Shown here: positions 33,952-42,786 of the stretch, one piece after another
How the letters are laid out: the number at the start of each line of letters is the position of its first letter
Position numbering within the stretch: the first letter of the stretch is position 1
Assembly (NCBI GenBank): GCA_946624155.1
Contig: CAMORU010000001.1
Span: 1 to 64,000 of the forward strand
Reading direction: 5' to 3'
DNA from: an uncultured Caryophanales bacterium
Lineage (GTDB): Bacteria; Bacillota_I; Bacilli_A; RFN20; CAG-826
Length of the DNA: 64,000 nt
Program-made: the position numbers and the translations under genes
Notes under the pieces: generated by a model
Databases searched by the model: none
What the model was told of the DNA's origin: nothing
What the model saw: only the letters and a program-made list of their open reading frames with translations

Positions 33952-34563
33952 ATGAAGATTTATCGTCTCATCAAAATGGTTGTCTTAATTGCCGCTGGCA
34001 TCTTACTTTTTGTTTTTGGTAAACCATTAATGAATAACGATGGAGCGTTACTGAACGGTGTAGTCGGTGCAGTAATTGCTTTCTATGGAATTGAAGGAAT
34101 TACAATTCCCATTATTACAAAAAAGATTAAACAAGAACGCATTCGCTTGATGGCTGGTGTCACCAATGTTCTCATTGCCGTTATAATGATTTTCTTTCTA
34201 GAGGGCAATGATCAAGAACTTAGAATTGTCTGCGTATTGTGGTCTTTGTGGTCTATCATGAGAGAAAGTGAAGAAATCTTCGAAAAGAGTTTTGACCACA
34301 TTAAAAAACATCCTATTACATCTACAATCAACTTTGTTGAATCTGTTGTAGTTATTGTTTTCTCTATATTACTTATTACTGCAAAAACACAAGAAGAATT
34401 ACTTGAACACGCTTATGCTCATGTAGTTCTATTGGGAATTGAACTTATTATTGAAGTCTTATGGGAATATATTGGCGAATATGAAGCAAAACTTCTTGAA
34501 AGAGCCAAACGTAGAAGAAGATATGCAGAACACAAGCAAGGCCAGGAAACAAATAGCGATTGA
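33952..34563 (+). CDS. membrane protein, DUF308/HdeD-like in layout
   Basis: 203 aa with five or six hydrophobic helices (about 7-25, 33-55, 66-90, 120-142, 150-172) and a strongly basic tail, ERAKRRRRY. Paired helices with a GVVGAVIAFYG turn recall HdeD-like proteins, but the match is only by eye. The start at 33952 is chosen because a longer TTG start at 33919 would run through the -10 box. It overlaps the next gene by 41 nt. Confidence 0.55.
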   Translation: MKIYRLIKMVVLIAAGILLFVFGKPLMNNDGALLNGVVGAVIAFYGIEGITIPIITKKIKQERIRLMAGVTNVLIAVIMIFFLEGNDQELRIVCVLWSLWSIMRESEEIFEKSFDHIKKHPITSTINFVESVVVIVFSILLITAKTQEELLEHAYAHVVLLGIELIIEVLWEYIGEYEAKLLERAKRRRRYAEHKQGQETNSD

Positions 34564-34996
34564 TTACTTTAAAGAAGGTTACAACTGCACGCAAGCAGTG
34601 GTTATGACATTTAAAGATGTTTTAACTATTGATGCAAAAGAATTATGTAAAATTGCCTCTCCATTTGGAGGTGGAATATCAAGAATGAGAGAAACTTGTG
34701 GTGCTGTCACAGGTATGGTTTTAATTCTTGGAAATCTTATTGGCTATAACACTCCTGAAATGGGCGAGAAAAAGCATGAATTATACAAAAATACCCAGGA
34801 AATCCTTAAAATTTTTGAAAATAGATATGGTTCTTTAAGATGCGGAGTTTTGCTAAATTTAAAAGAAAAACATTCTGATCCAAAACCTTCAGAACGAGAC
34901 CACTCTTTCTTTTTAAATCGTCCTTGTCCAGAACTAATTGGTGGAGCGGCAGAGATTCTAGAAGAATATTTGTTGTCTAAAGGGTTAATCAAATGA
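34523..34996 (+). CDS. C_GCAxxG_C_C family protein
   Basis: Small cysteine-rich protein of the family named after the spacing C-GCAxxG-C-C, thought to bind metal or act in redox reactions. YNCTQAVV supplies the first Cys, ETCGAVTGMVLILG the GCA-like motif (here CGAVTG), RCGVLL the third and RPCPELIGGA the fourth. I start at the ATG at 34523 (MQNTSKARKQ), giving 157 aa; the frame is open upstream inside the preceding gene. Its stop overlaps the next ATG by 4 nt. Confidence 0.8.
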   Translation: MQNTSKARKQIAIDYFKEGYNCTQAVVMTFKDVLTIDAKELCKIASPFGGGISRMRETCGAVTGMVLILGNLIGYNTPEMGEKKHELYKNTQEILKIFENRYGSLRCGVLLNLKEKHSDPKPSERDHSFFLNRPCPELIGGAAEILEEYLLSKGLIK

Positions 34997-37206
34997 AAAA
35001 ACGCATGTTACTACTACCATTAATAAGTATGTTTGCCTTATCAAGCTGTGATTTTTTGGATGGGCTTTTTAATCCTGGACAAAAAGAACAAGAAAAGGAA
35101 GAAGACAAACCAGAAAAAAAGGTCGCAGTTACCGAAGTTAAATTAACTGAGTCAGAAATAGAAATAAAAGAGAATGAGTCAAAGACTCTTTACTATCAAG
35201 TGTGGCCAGAAAACGCTACAAACAAAAAAGTTTCTTGGTCAACCGAAGATCCTGATATTGCTTCTGTTACAAATGGAGTTGTTTATGCCAATTCCGTTGG
35301 CGTCACAACAATTGCAATTACGACTGAAGACGGTAAATTTACTGATGAATGTCAGGTAACAGTTATTGAGAAAGACCCAGAAATTGTCAATGTTACTAGT
35401 GTTAATATTATTAAATCATCATTAGATGTAGAAGTTGGAAAAGATGAAGTTATTCAATATAGTGTTTTTCCAACAAATGCTACAAACAAGAATGTAACAT
35501 GGGATTCTTCAAATAAATCAGTTGCAACAATTAGTAATGGTGTTGTTCATGGACATTTAAAAGGTCAAACTACAATTTCCGTAAAAACTGAAGATGGGCA
35601 ATTTACTGATAGTTGCCAAGTAAATGTTGTTGATGAGCAACATGATGATCCTGATCCAACAAAAAATGGTCAATTTTATGGTGGACTAGTTGAAGGTGAA
35701 GAATATTCTGGTTATGAATTTTCAAAATCAAAAGAAGAAATTGTGAAACCGACATCTGGTATCGGAAATATTAATGTTTTTGCCTTTAACGATTTTCATG
35801 GTTCTATTATTAAACAATCAAGTTCAGAAGGAAATGAAACAGGGCTTAAACAAATTGCTACTTTCTATAAAGAAAAATCGCAGGAAGATAATACTTTAAT
35901 CTTTGATCAAGGAGATACTTGGCAAGGTTCGCTTGAATCTAATTATAACTATGGAGCATTAATACAAGACGTTTTTACATATGCTGGTGTTTCCGCTAGA
36001 ACAGTTGGTAACCACGATTTTGACTGGGGTCTTGAACATTTAGAAGCTAATAGTAATAGAAAATACAATGGCGATTATATGCCTGCTTTAGCAGCAAATG
36101 TTTTTGATTATGAAGGCGGAATAAATGGTGATAATCAACAAAGCCAACTCGGGAAACAATATTGTACCTATGTTTTAGATAATGGTATTAAAGTCGGAGT
36201 TGTTGGCGTTATTGGTGAAGACCAAATAACTTCAATTTGTTCTCAACTTGTAAGTACAATTCGCTTTGCGAATTATGTAGGTAGAATTAAAGAGATTTCT
36301 GATTTTTTAAGAAACGAAAAAGATTGTGACGTTATTATTGCATCAACACATGAAGGAAGTTCCGATGCATGTAATGATAATTTAACTGCTATTTCTCCTA
36401 ATACTGGAAAACGTTATGTTGATTTAGTTCTTGGAGGGCACCAGCATTATAAACAAGAATACACAGTGGATGGTGTAAAGTTTGTTCAATGGAATTCAAA
36501 TGGTGTTAATACCGGAAAAGTGACTTTGTCTTATGATTTTTCAACCGGTGAAATTATTGATGAAAGCACACAAGTGAATACATATTATTCGGCATATTAT
36601 GACGCATATTATCCTGTTTGTGATCCTGTCATTGAAAATATGGTTGATACTTATTTAGAGAGTATTGATAGTATTTCAAACGAGGTTTTAAGTACTAATT
36701 TTAGTGGAAATTTTGATGATGTATCTTTAGCAAGATTAATGAATGAAGCTATATATGATAGAGTTCACAAAACCGTTCCTGAAGTCCAATTTGCTTGTTG
36801 CAATTATGCACGAACAAGTTTTTCTGGTTCAGTATTTACATATCGTGATTTGTATAAATGCTTTCCGTTTGATAATCAGATAATCATATTAGATGTTAAT
36901 TCTTCCTATGGAGTTTATAACATTTCGCATAACTATGCTTATAGAGAAGACACAAGTTTAGAACCGGTACGTAAAGACGGAGTCTACTACAAATGCGCTA
37001 TTATTGACTATGTTGCTTTGCATCAAAATAGCAATAGAGAATTCGATAGATTCCCTGATGCTAGTAAAGGTTATACTGTTTTTAACGATTCTCTTGGAGA
37101 TCCTCCAAATTACAGAGATATTTTGTATTCATATTTAAAAGCCAATCCGACTAAGAGTTTTAATGCTAGTAATTATTCAACCAGTAACCCACATTTCGTT
37201 GGTTAG
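34993..37206 (+). CDS. lipoprotein 5'-nucleotidase with two BIG2 domains
   Basis: 737 aa surface protein. Lipobox ALSSC (Cys19), then an acidic/Lys linker. Two BIG2 Ig-like domains follow (about 45-125 and 130-215), each with WPENATNKKVSW- or FPTNATNKNVTW-type motifs. The metallophosphoesterase domain has FAFNDFHGS, FDQGDTWQG, VGNHDFDWG, ASTHEGSSD and GGHQHY (about 255-500). A C-terminal nucleotidase-like domain starts near 555 (SLARLMNEAIYDR). A TAG stop is followed by tRNA genes. Probably hydrolyses extracellular nucleotides for scavenging, together with the protein at 15738. Confidence 0.88.
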   Translation: MKKRMLLLPLISMFALSSCDFLDGLFNPGQKEQEKEEDKPEKKVAVTEVKLTESEIEIKENESKTLYYQVWPENATNKKVSWSTEDPDIASVTNGVVYANSVGVTTIAITTEDGKFTDECQVTVIEKDPEIVNVTSVNIIKSSLDVEVGKDEVIQYSVFPTNATNKNVTWDSSNKSVATISNGVVHGHLKGQTTISVKTEDGQFTDSCQVNVVDEQHDDPDPTKNGQFYGGLVEGEEYSGYEFSKSKEEIVKPTSGIGNINVFAFNDFHGSIIKQSSSEGNETGLKQIATFYKEKSQEDNTLIFDQGDTWQGSLESNYNYGALIQDVFTYAGVSARTVGNHDFDWGLEHLEANSNRKYNGDYMPALAANVFDYEGGINGDNQQSQLGKQYCTYVLDNGIKVGVVGVIGEDQITSICSQLVSTIRFANYVGRIKEISDFLRNEKDCDVIIASTHEGSSDACNDNLTAISPNTGKRYVDLVLGGHQHYKQEYTVDGVKFVQWNSNGVNTGKVTLSYDFSTGEIIDESTQVNTYYSAYYDAYYPVCDPVIENMVDTYLESIDSISNEVLSTNFSGNFDDVSLARLMNEAIYDRVHKTVPEVQFACCNYARTSFSGSVFTYRDLYKCFPFDNQIIILDVNSSYGVYNISHNYAYREDTSLEPVRKDGVYYKCAIIDYVALHQNSNREFDRFPDASKGYTVFNDSLGDPPNYRDILYSYLKANPTKSFNASNYSTSNPHFVG

Positions 37207-37226
37207 GTAGTTTTTATAAATAACTC

Positions 37227-37255
37227 TTGAAATATAAATGTGAATATCTTAATAT
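37227..37255 (+). promoter_or_regulatory. promoter of the tRNA-Thr/tRNA-Val pair
   Basis: TTGAAA (37227-37232), 17 nt, TAATAT (37250-37255), 14 nt before tRNA-Thr. Confidence 0.6.
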
Positions 37256-37269
37256 AATTCTCGCCCTTT

Positions 37270-37345
37270 GCCGTCATAGCTCAGATGGTAGAGCAACCGT
37301 CTCGTAATCGGTAGGTCGGGAGTTCAATTCTCTCTGACGGCACCA
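37270..37345 (+). tRNA. tRNA-Thr (CGT)
   Basis: 76 nt with CCA. Acceptor GCCGTCA/TGACGGC, anticodon loop CTCGTAA on stem ACCGT/TCGGT. The 31-39 pair is T-T, tolerated in many tRNAs. Confidence 0.9.
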
Positions 37346-37363
37346 CGAAGAAAACTCAGCTTT

Positions 37364-37439
37364 GGATGTTTAGCTCAGCTGGGAGAGCATCTGTTTGACG
37401 TACAGAAGGTCACAGGTTCGAGCCCTGTAGCATCCACCA
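37364..37439 (+). tRNA. tRNA-Val (GAC)
   Basis: 76 nt with CCA. Acceptor GGATGTT/AGCATCC, anticodon stem TCTGT/ACAGA with loop TTGACGT, T-arm CACAGG with TTCGAGC. It lies 18 nt after tRNA-Thr, in the same transcript. Confidence 0.92.
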
Positions 37440-37452
37440 TTTAGTAAGAATT

Positions 37453-37481
37453 TCCGATATCGCAAGATGTTGGATTTTTTT
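37453..37481 (+). terminator. terminator after tRNA-Val
   Basis: TCCGATATC/GATGTTGGA stem with three G-U pairs, a GCAA tetraloop and seven Ts. Confidence 0.8.
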
Positions 37482-37500
37482 ATTTTTAATTTTCAGTCAT

Positions 37501-37529
37501 TTGACTTAATTATTTTGCATTATTAAAAT
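37501..37529 (+). promoter_or_regulatory. promoter of the InlB-repeat lipoprotein (leaderless)
   Basis: TTGACT (37501-37506), 17 nt, TAAAAT (37524-37529). The ATG at 37537 is 7 nt downstream; an earlier in-frame ATG at 37531 would probably be upstream of the transcript start. Confidence 0.65.
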
Positions 37530-37536
37530 AATGTAT

Positions 37537-39546
37537 ATGCAAATTAAAAGAGTTGTCGGTTTGTTCTCTATAATTGGCGCATTAGCATGTCTAACATTAA
37601 TCAGTTGCGATTCTGTGTCTAACCCGGATAATAAAATTTATCATACAGTTAAATTTAATACTGATGGTGGGTCAGCTATTCCTTCCCAGAAGATTTTGCA
37701 TGGAGAAAAAGTTTCTAAACCTAAAGACCCTGTAAAGTCAGGATATCATCTTGTTGATTGGACTTATAATGGTGAATCCTGGTCTTTTGCTGGACATGTT
37801 GTTACAGAAGACATGGCATTAGATGCCATATGGGAGTTAACTGTTTATACAATAGATTATGAATTAAATAACGGAATAGATGACACGGATAATCCTTATG
37901 AATATACAACAATTGATTCCTTTACTCTTGAAGAACCAAACAGAAGAGGTTATACATTTCTAGGATGGTTTGATGAAGGCAATAATCAAGTCGAAGCCAT
38001 TGAACCTGGAATGACCGGCAATCTAGTTTTAACAGCCCATTGGAATGAAGGAAATGAATACACAATAACTTTTAATCCAAATGGAGGCATTATTTCTGAT
38101 ACAACTTTAGTTGTTCAATACGATCATAGTTATTCTTTGCCAATACCAACTAGAGCTGGTTACTCATTTGATGGTTGGTATGACGAAGATTGGTATGGTT
38201 CAACAAAAGTTCCTAATTCTGGGACGTGGCGTTGGACAAGTAATGAATCTTATATTGCCAAATGGAACATTATAAATTATCCAATCAATTACTTACTTAA
38301 TGATGGGACAAATAATTCATCAAATCCTGCGACTTATACAATTAATGATAGTGTGACTTTTGCTGATCCCGAAAAGGCCGGTTCCTCATTTGAAGGATGG
38401 TTTGATAACGACAATAATCAGGTTTTTTCAATTGACGTCGGCACAACTGGTGAAATCACTATAGAAGCAAAGTGGACCGCTCATTTATATGTCTTATCAG
38501 TAACAAGCGGAGATAACGCTAGAGGTAGTGCCTATATTGACTCTGGCGAGGGTTATTCAGGTGAATCAATTACTGTAGTAGCCAATCCGAATGAAAATTT
38601 TATTTTCAAAGGTTGGTATAATGGCGCTGTTAGAGTTAGTACTGAAATTGCATATACTTTTAACATGCCACCACATGATTATTCTCTTGAAGCAAGATTT
38701 ACGACTTCATCAGAACAAGATGAATGGAACAAGGCACATGGTGTAACTCCAGTATTTTCTTTAGATGAAAAAACAGTTACTTATGGATTATATCCTCAAA
38801 AATTAGCTGACGTAGAACTGTGGCCTCATTTGAGGAATCTATCTGGTCCTGAGGAGAATGGTTATTATCTTTATGGCGATGAATATTATGCTAATGTTGT
38901 TGGCGCTCCATATGATTCTAAATACACTTTCGATAACGGAAATAAGATTTCTAGTGGAAATGAATATTGGTTTAAGTGCGAGCCTATAACCTGGTATGTT
39001 ACATCAAATGGTGATGGATATTATTATTTGCTTTCATCTTTATTGTTAGACTGCTATAGATATAATGAATTTTATACAAATTTGAAAGACGGACATTATG
39101 CGAACAACTATCAATATTCTGATATAAGAATTTGGTTAAATAACGATTTTTATAATACTGCTTTTACATTGGGCGATAGGTATATCAAAACAATGCTGGT
39201 TGATAACTCTGCTTCTACAACAGATGATTTGAATAATTCTTATGTTTGCGATAATACTCAAGACAAAGTCTTTTTACCTAGTTATAAAGACTATTGTGAT
39301 AGTGATTTTGTAACCAAAATTGGTGGAAGAAAATGCAAAACAACTGAATGGGCTAGAGCAAGCGGTGCTTGTGTTTCGCTCGCGTCTGGTTGGCTGCAAA
39401 ACGGTTATTATTGGACTCGCACTCCTTGTAGTTCTTCTTCAAATCGTGCATGGACTATTTATTGCGATGGTCAGCTTATTTCTGACCAAACTGTCGGGTA
39501 TCAAGCTGAATCAGTACGTCCTGCCATTGCACTTTCTCTATCATAA
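37537..39546 (+). CDS. lipoprotein with InlB-type repeats and a DUF6273 domain
   Basis: 669 aa predicted surface protein. Lipobox LTLISC (Cys24). Four InlB B-repeat/Listeria-Bacteroides repeats follow (about 36-345), each with GY.F.GW-type cores such as GYTFLGWFDEG and GYSFDGWYDED. A related domain (about 325-395) follows with FIFKGWYNG. The C-terminal half is a DUF6273-like domain with YGLYPQ, EPITWYV, SDIRIWLNNDFYNTAF, DKVFLPSY, YYWTRTPC and ESVRPAIAL. The role is unknown; this architecture suggests surface binding. The start is set by the leaderless promoter. Confidence 0.8.
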   Translation: MQIKRVVGLFSIIGALACLTLISCDSVSNPDNKIYHTVKFNTDGGSAIPSQKILHGEKVSKPKDPVKSGYHLVDWTYNGESWSFAGHVVTEDMALDAIWELTVYTIDYELNNGIDDTDNPYEYTTIDSFTLEEPNRRGYTFLGWFDEGNNQVEAIEPGMTGNLVLTAHWNEGNEYTITFNPNGGIISDTTLVVQYDHSYSLPIPTRAGYSFDGWYDEDWYGSTKVPNSGTWRWTSNESYIAKWNIINYPINYLLNDGTNNSSNPATYTINDSVTFADPEKAGSSFEGWFDNDNNQVFSIDVGTTGEITIEAKWTAHLYVLSVTSGDNARGSAYIDSGEGYSGESITVVANPNENFIFKGWYNGAVRVSTEIAYTFNMPPHDYSLEARFTTSSEQDEWNKAHGVTPVFSLDEKTVTYGLYPQKLADVELWPHLRNLSGPEENGYYLYGDEYYANVVGAPYDSKYTFDNGNKISSGNEYWFKCEPITWYVTSNGDGYYYLLSSLLLDCYRYNEFYTNLKDGHYANNYQYSDIRIWLNNDFYNTAFTLGDRYIKTMLVDNSASTTDDLNNSYVCDNTQDKVFLPSYKDYCDSDFVTKIGGRKCKTTEWARASGACVSLASGWLQNGYYWTRTPCSSSSNRAWTIYCDGQLISDQTVGYQAESVRPAIALSLS

Positions 39547-39592
39547 AGTAAGAAATTAAAACCAAATTTTGTTGTGTTAATAATATAAAAAG

Positions 39593-39620
39593 CTCCGATA
39601 TCTAATGATGTCGGAGTTTT
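39593..39620 (+). terminator. terminator of the InlB-repeat gene
   Basis: CTCCGATATC/GATGTCGGAG stem with one G-T pair, loop TAAT, then TTTT. Confidence 0.85.
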
Positions 39621-39647
39621 ATTACTTTATTTATTAAGATTTTATTT

Positions 39648-39653
39648 TATAAT
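39648..39653 (+). promoter_or_regulatory. -10 box of tRNA-Gly (CCC)
   Basis: TATAAT 9 nt before the tRNA; no good -35 is seen at the usual distance. Confidence 0.45.
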
Positions 39654-39662
39654 AATCTTTAT

Positions 39663-39736
39663 GCACCAGTAGTTCAGTGGTAGAACATCAGCTTCCCAAG
39701 CTGACTATGGGGGTTCGATTCCCCTCTGGTGCTCCA
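39663..39736 (+). tRNA. tRNA-Gly (CCC)
   Basis: 74 nt with CCA. Acceptor GCACCAG/CTGGTGC, anticodon stem TCAGC/GCTGA with loop TTCCCAA, T-loop TTCGATT. Flanked by terminators on both sides, so it is transcribed alone. Confidence 0.93.
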
Positions 39737-39751
39737 AAAAAGCTTATGGTT

Positions 39752-39775
39752 GGCAGTTAACTAACTGCCTTTTTT
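39752..39775 (+). terminator. terminator after tRNA-Gly (CCC)
   Basis: GGCAGTT/AACTGCC with loop AACT and six Ts. Confidence 0.85.
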
Positions 39776-39864
39776 GTTTATTTTTGTTTATTATTTTTAG
39801 TTTTTATACTAAAATTAATCTAATTCTTTTAATCGCTAAGAAATTTAATAGGGAGGACAAAAGA

Positions 39865-41487
39865 ATGAAATTTAGAAAAGCATTATTAACGCTACCTTTA
39901 CTAGCATTAGTTGGTGGCGCATTCACATTAACAGCTGCAAATAAAGCAAATGGAAAATTAGTTGAAGAAACTAGTGCTGCTGAATATTATGGCACTGGAA
40001 ATGAATTAACTAGAGATGATGTTGATGGATCCGTTACTGCAACTTTTACAGTAACTTCTAGTGATTTAGATATGCAAGGTTGGTTACTCATCTTATTTGA
40101 TGAAAAACCATTATATGCCTCTTCAACCAGATATTTAGATAGCAGAGTCGCACCTTATGGTAGAGAACACGTTGCTCATTATTTCTTTTGCGAAAGTAAT
40201 GCCGCAAACGGCACTTTAAATATTACTTGGGACGGAACTTTTACCGATCAAAGTGAAGTTTGGAGCAATGATTCTGTTGCTGAAGGCGCAACAAAAACAC
40301 TTAATAGTGTTTGGGATGAAGGCGATTGGTATTTTGCTATCGGTCCTAGACATTTTAACAATGAATGGGCGCATATTGCCGAAGAGCCTGGGAAAGGTCT
40401 TAATGATATTTACGAAAATTGTGACTACTATGTAGGTAGAAAAAGCGCCATATTTGGCGATTCTATTGAAGGTGAAACATTCCTTGATTTAACTCAACTT
40501 TCTGCATGGGGTGCTGACGCTAAATCTGCAGTCTATTACTGGGATAAAAATGAACATAACGGTTGGTCTGATTTTGCTTTTGAGCACAAAGATCGTCCAA
40601 ATATTTTAGTCGCAAGATACGAATTAGATTTCACGCCTACTGGTATGAAAATTGTTCGTTTCAATCCAGAAGAAGAAACTCCAGCTTGGAGTGGTGAAGG
40701 CCATGTTTACAACCAAGGAAAAGATGAAAAATTCTTTGAATTTGGTGTTATTGGTGTTACTGGCTGGGACGGCGGAACATGGGCTGGTGCATTATCAAGT
40801 ATTGAAACAGGTTCTAAACAATACATTTTGAGCGAATATCAACGCAATGGTTCTAGTCACTCTGAACATTTTAATGAATACATTGAACTTAACACAAATG
40901 ATGAATTTAGAATTCTCTTTGATGGAGACTATTATTCAAGTTATTCAACTCACTACTCTTTGAGTAGTTTCTTCTCAGTTAGCGATGGAAAGATTGTTGT
41001 TAATCGTGGTGCTGCTTATTCATTCTATTTTGATACAGACACTCAACATCTTTATATTACAAGCCCTAATGCTCTTGCTGCAGATAAATGGTCAAATGAT
41101 TTTATGAGCGTAGATTGTGATGACAATTTAGAAAACTGGGAAGATTCATATTCGGGAGATTACTCTGATCTTTCTAGTGAGGCTCAATTCTTATTAAGAA
41201 GAGAACCTCATGTTGATCATGAAGCCGTTGTTACAGAGCCTATTGCTAGAGCAATTCAAAGATATGACTATGTCTTAGAACGTTATGGTGTAGAAACATA
41301 CGAAGATTTCATTGGTAGACTTTCGGTTCACAATGATATTCTTTCATCAAGTAGAATTGTTGCTAACAACTTTAACAACGATGGTTTTGTTCCTTTAATT
41401 GTTATCGTCACTTCATTAACTTCATTATCATTACTTTCTCTTTTAATTATTAAAAAGAAATCACGTGTTTCTCAAAGAAGTAAATAA
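39865..41487 (+). CDS. secreted protein anchored by a C-terminal helix
   Basis: 540 aa. I start at the ATG at 39865, after the strong site GGGAGGACAA. N-terminal signal peptide (about 1-33, ending TLTAANKANG) and a long extracellular part rich in Trp, Asp and aromatic residues with a repeated type of aromatic/acidic motif. A C-terminal hydrophobic helix (about 511-530) is followed by KKKSRVSQRSK. No LPXTG or Cys anchor is seen before the helix, where the sequence reads NNFNNDGFVP. Family not recognised. The carbohydrate-binding look (many surface Trp/Tyr/Asp) is only an impression. Confidence 0.65.
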   Translation: MKFRKALLTLPLLALVGGAFTLTAANKANGKLVEETSAAEYYGTGNELTRDDVDGSVTATFTVTSSDLDMQGWLLILFDEKPLYASSTRYLDSRVAPYGREHVAHYFFCESNAANGTLNITWDGTFTDQSEVWSNDSVAEGATKTLNSVWDEGDWYFAIGPRHFNNEWAHIAEEPGKGLNDIYENCDYYVGRKSAIFGDSIEGETFLDLTQLSAWGADAKSAVYYWDKNEHNGWSDFAFEHKDRPNILVARYELDFTPTGMKIVRFNPEEETPAWSGEGHVYNQGKDEKFFEFGVIGVTGWDGGTWAGALSSIETGSKQYILSEYQRNGSSHSEHFNEYIELNTNDEFRILFDGDYYSSYSTHYSLSSFFSVSDGKIVVNRGAAYSFYFDTDTQHLYITSPNALAADKWSNDFMSVDCDDNLENWEDSYSGDYSDLSSEAQFLLRREPHVDHEAVVTEPIARAIQRYDYVLERYGVETYEDFIGRLSVHNDILSSSRIVANNFNNDGFVPLIVIVTSLTSLSLLSLLIIKKKSRVSQRSK

Positions 41488-41526
41488 TGGTGAGAGTTAA
41501 CTTAAATTAAGTAAAGGACTCTAAAC

Positions 41527-42678
41527 ATGAATTTTGATTTAAAAGAAAATAAATTAACGCTTTATTTCGAAGGCTCACTTAACTCCGCCAATGTTGACCA
41601 AGTAAAAGATGAAATCGACGGACTTTTAAAAGGAAAAACATTTTCTTCATTAGTTCTTGATTTTAATAATTTAGAGTACATTTCAAGCGCCGGTCTTCGT
41701 TTAGTGCTTAAACTTAAGCAAACTTATAATGATGTTTGTATTGAAGGTGCTTCATTAGAAGTTTATGACACTCTTCAAATGACAGGTTTTACTGATATTT
41801 TATCCGTAAAAAAACGCATTAGACAAATCTCAGTGAAAGGCGCGGAAGTTATTGGTTCTGGATATTTTTCAACCGTTTATAGAATTGATAAAGACACAAT
41901 TATTAAAGTTTTTAATAGAGTTAGTGACCCACAACAAATTCAAAGAGAACTTTCTCTTGCAAAAGAAGCATTTATTTTAGGAATTCCTACTGCTATTTCT
42001 TTTGATATTGTTCAAGTAGATGACGGAAAGCTTGGTGTTCGCTTTGAGATGCTTGATTGCATTTCTTTAAAAGACATCTTTACAGATCATCCAGATGAAA
42101 TCCCTGAATACACTGAAAAGTATGTTAATCTTCTTAAGAAGATTAATACAACCGAATGTACGAATCCTATTATTCCAGATAGAAAAAAATCATATATTGA
42201 AAAAGTTAAAACTTTAAAACCTTATCTAGATTCAAAATATTACGAAAAAGCAATGAAAATGATTGAAGAAATTCCTGATAGGAAAACATTCATTCATGGT
42301 GATTGCCATTTCAAAAATATAATGATTCAAAACGGCGAACTCTTATTAATTGATATGGACACTTTATCTGTTGGCCATCCAATTTTTGAACTTGCCGGAT
42401 TATATTGTCCATATTGTGCATTTAACGAAGATGAACCAGGAAACTCATTAAAATTCTTCGGAATTAGTGACGAAACAGGAATTAAGTTATTCCACACAAT
42501 TATTGAAAAATATTTTGGTAAATTTGATGAAGTTATCTTGGATAAAATTAGAATTGTGGCTTACATCCATATGATGTGGTGGAGCTACATGAATGAACCA
42601 GAAAAACTATTTAGACTTGAAGGTTGTAGACCAAGATTAATTAAGCTTCTAGATAAATATAACGACGTCTTAATTTGA
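41527..42678 (+). CDS. STAS domain fused to an APH-like phosphotransferase
   Basis: 383 aa cytoplasmic fusion. Residues 1-95 are a STAS domain of the anti-sigma-factor-antagonist type, with LVLDFNNLEYISSAGLRLVL; the Ser pair is where SpoIIAA-like proteins are phosphorylated. Residues 110-383 are an aminoglycoside-phosphotransferase/kinase fold with GSGYFSTVYRI, FIHGDCHFKNIMI and LLIDMDTLSVGHP. A family with this kinase part is known as TIGR02172. A self-regulating switch is a plausible inference. Weak site AAAGGA; terminator after the gene. Confidence 0.8.
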   Translation: MNFDLKENKLTLYFEGSLNSANVDQVKDEIDGLLKGKTFSSLVLDFNNLEYISSAGLRLVLKLKQTYNDVCIEGASLEVYDTLQMTGFTDILSVKKRIRQISVKGAEVIGSGYFSTVYRIDKDTIIKVFNRVSDPQQIQRELSLAKEAFILGIPTAISFDIVQVDDGKLGVRFEMLDCISLKDIFTDHPDEIPEYTEKYVNLLKKINTTECTNPIIPDRKKSYIEKVKTLKPYLDSKYYEKAMKMIEEIPDRKTFIHGDCHFKNIMIQNGELLLIDMDTLSVGHPIFELAGLYCPYCAFNEDEPGNSLKFFGISDETGIKLFHTIIEKYFGKFDEVILDKIRIVAYIHMMWWSYMNEPEKLFRLEGCRPRLIKLLDKYNDVLI

Positions 42679-42685
42679 TCAAAAA

Positions 42686-42712
42686 GTGAGCTTGAATAAT
42701 TGCTCACTTTTT
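42686..42712 (+). terminator. terminator of the STAS-kinase gene
   Basis: GTGAGC/GCTCAC, extended by AAAAA/TTTTT, with a 10-nt loop and a T run. Confidence 0.8.
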
Positions 42713-42786
42713 CTTGTTTTAATAATCTTATATAAAAAGTGCTAATTATATTTAATTAAAACAAGTATAATTGTTATTACGAAATT

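Noticed and set aside
37640..38700. DNA tandem repeat or CRISPR-like array
   Set aside because: The repeats are protein-level InlB modules with diverged DNA. No CRISPR array or cas operon was seen anywhere in the window.
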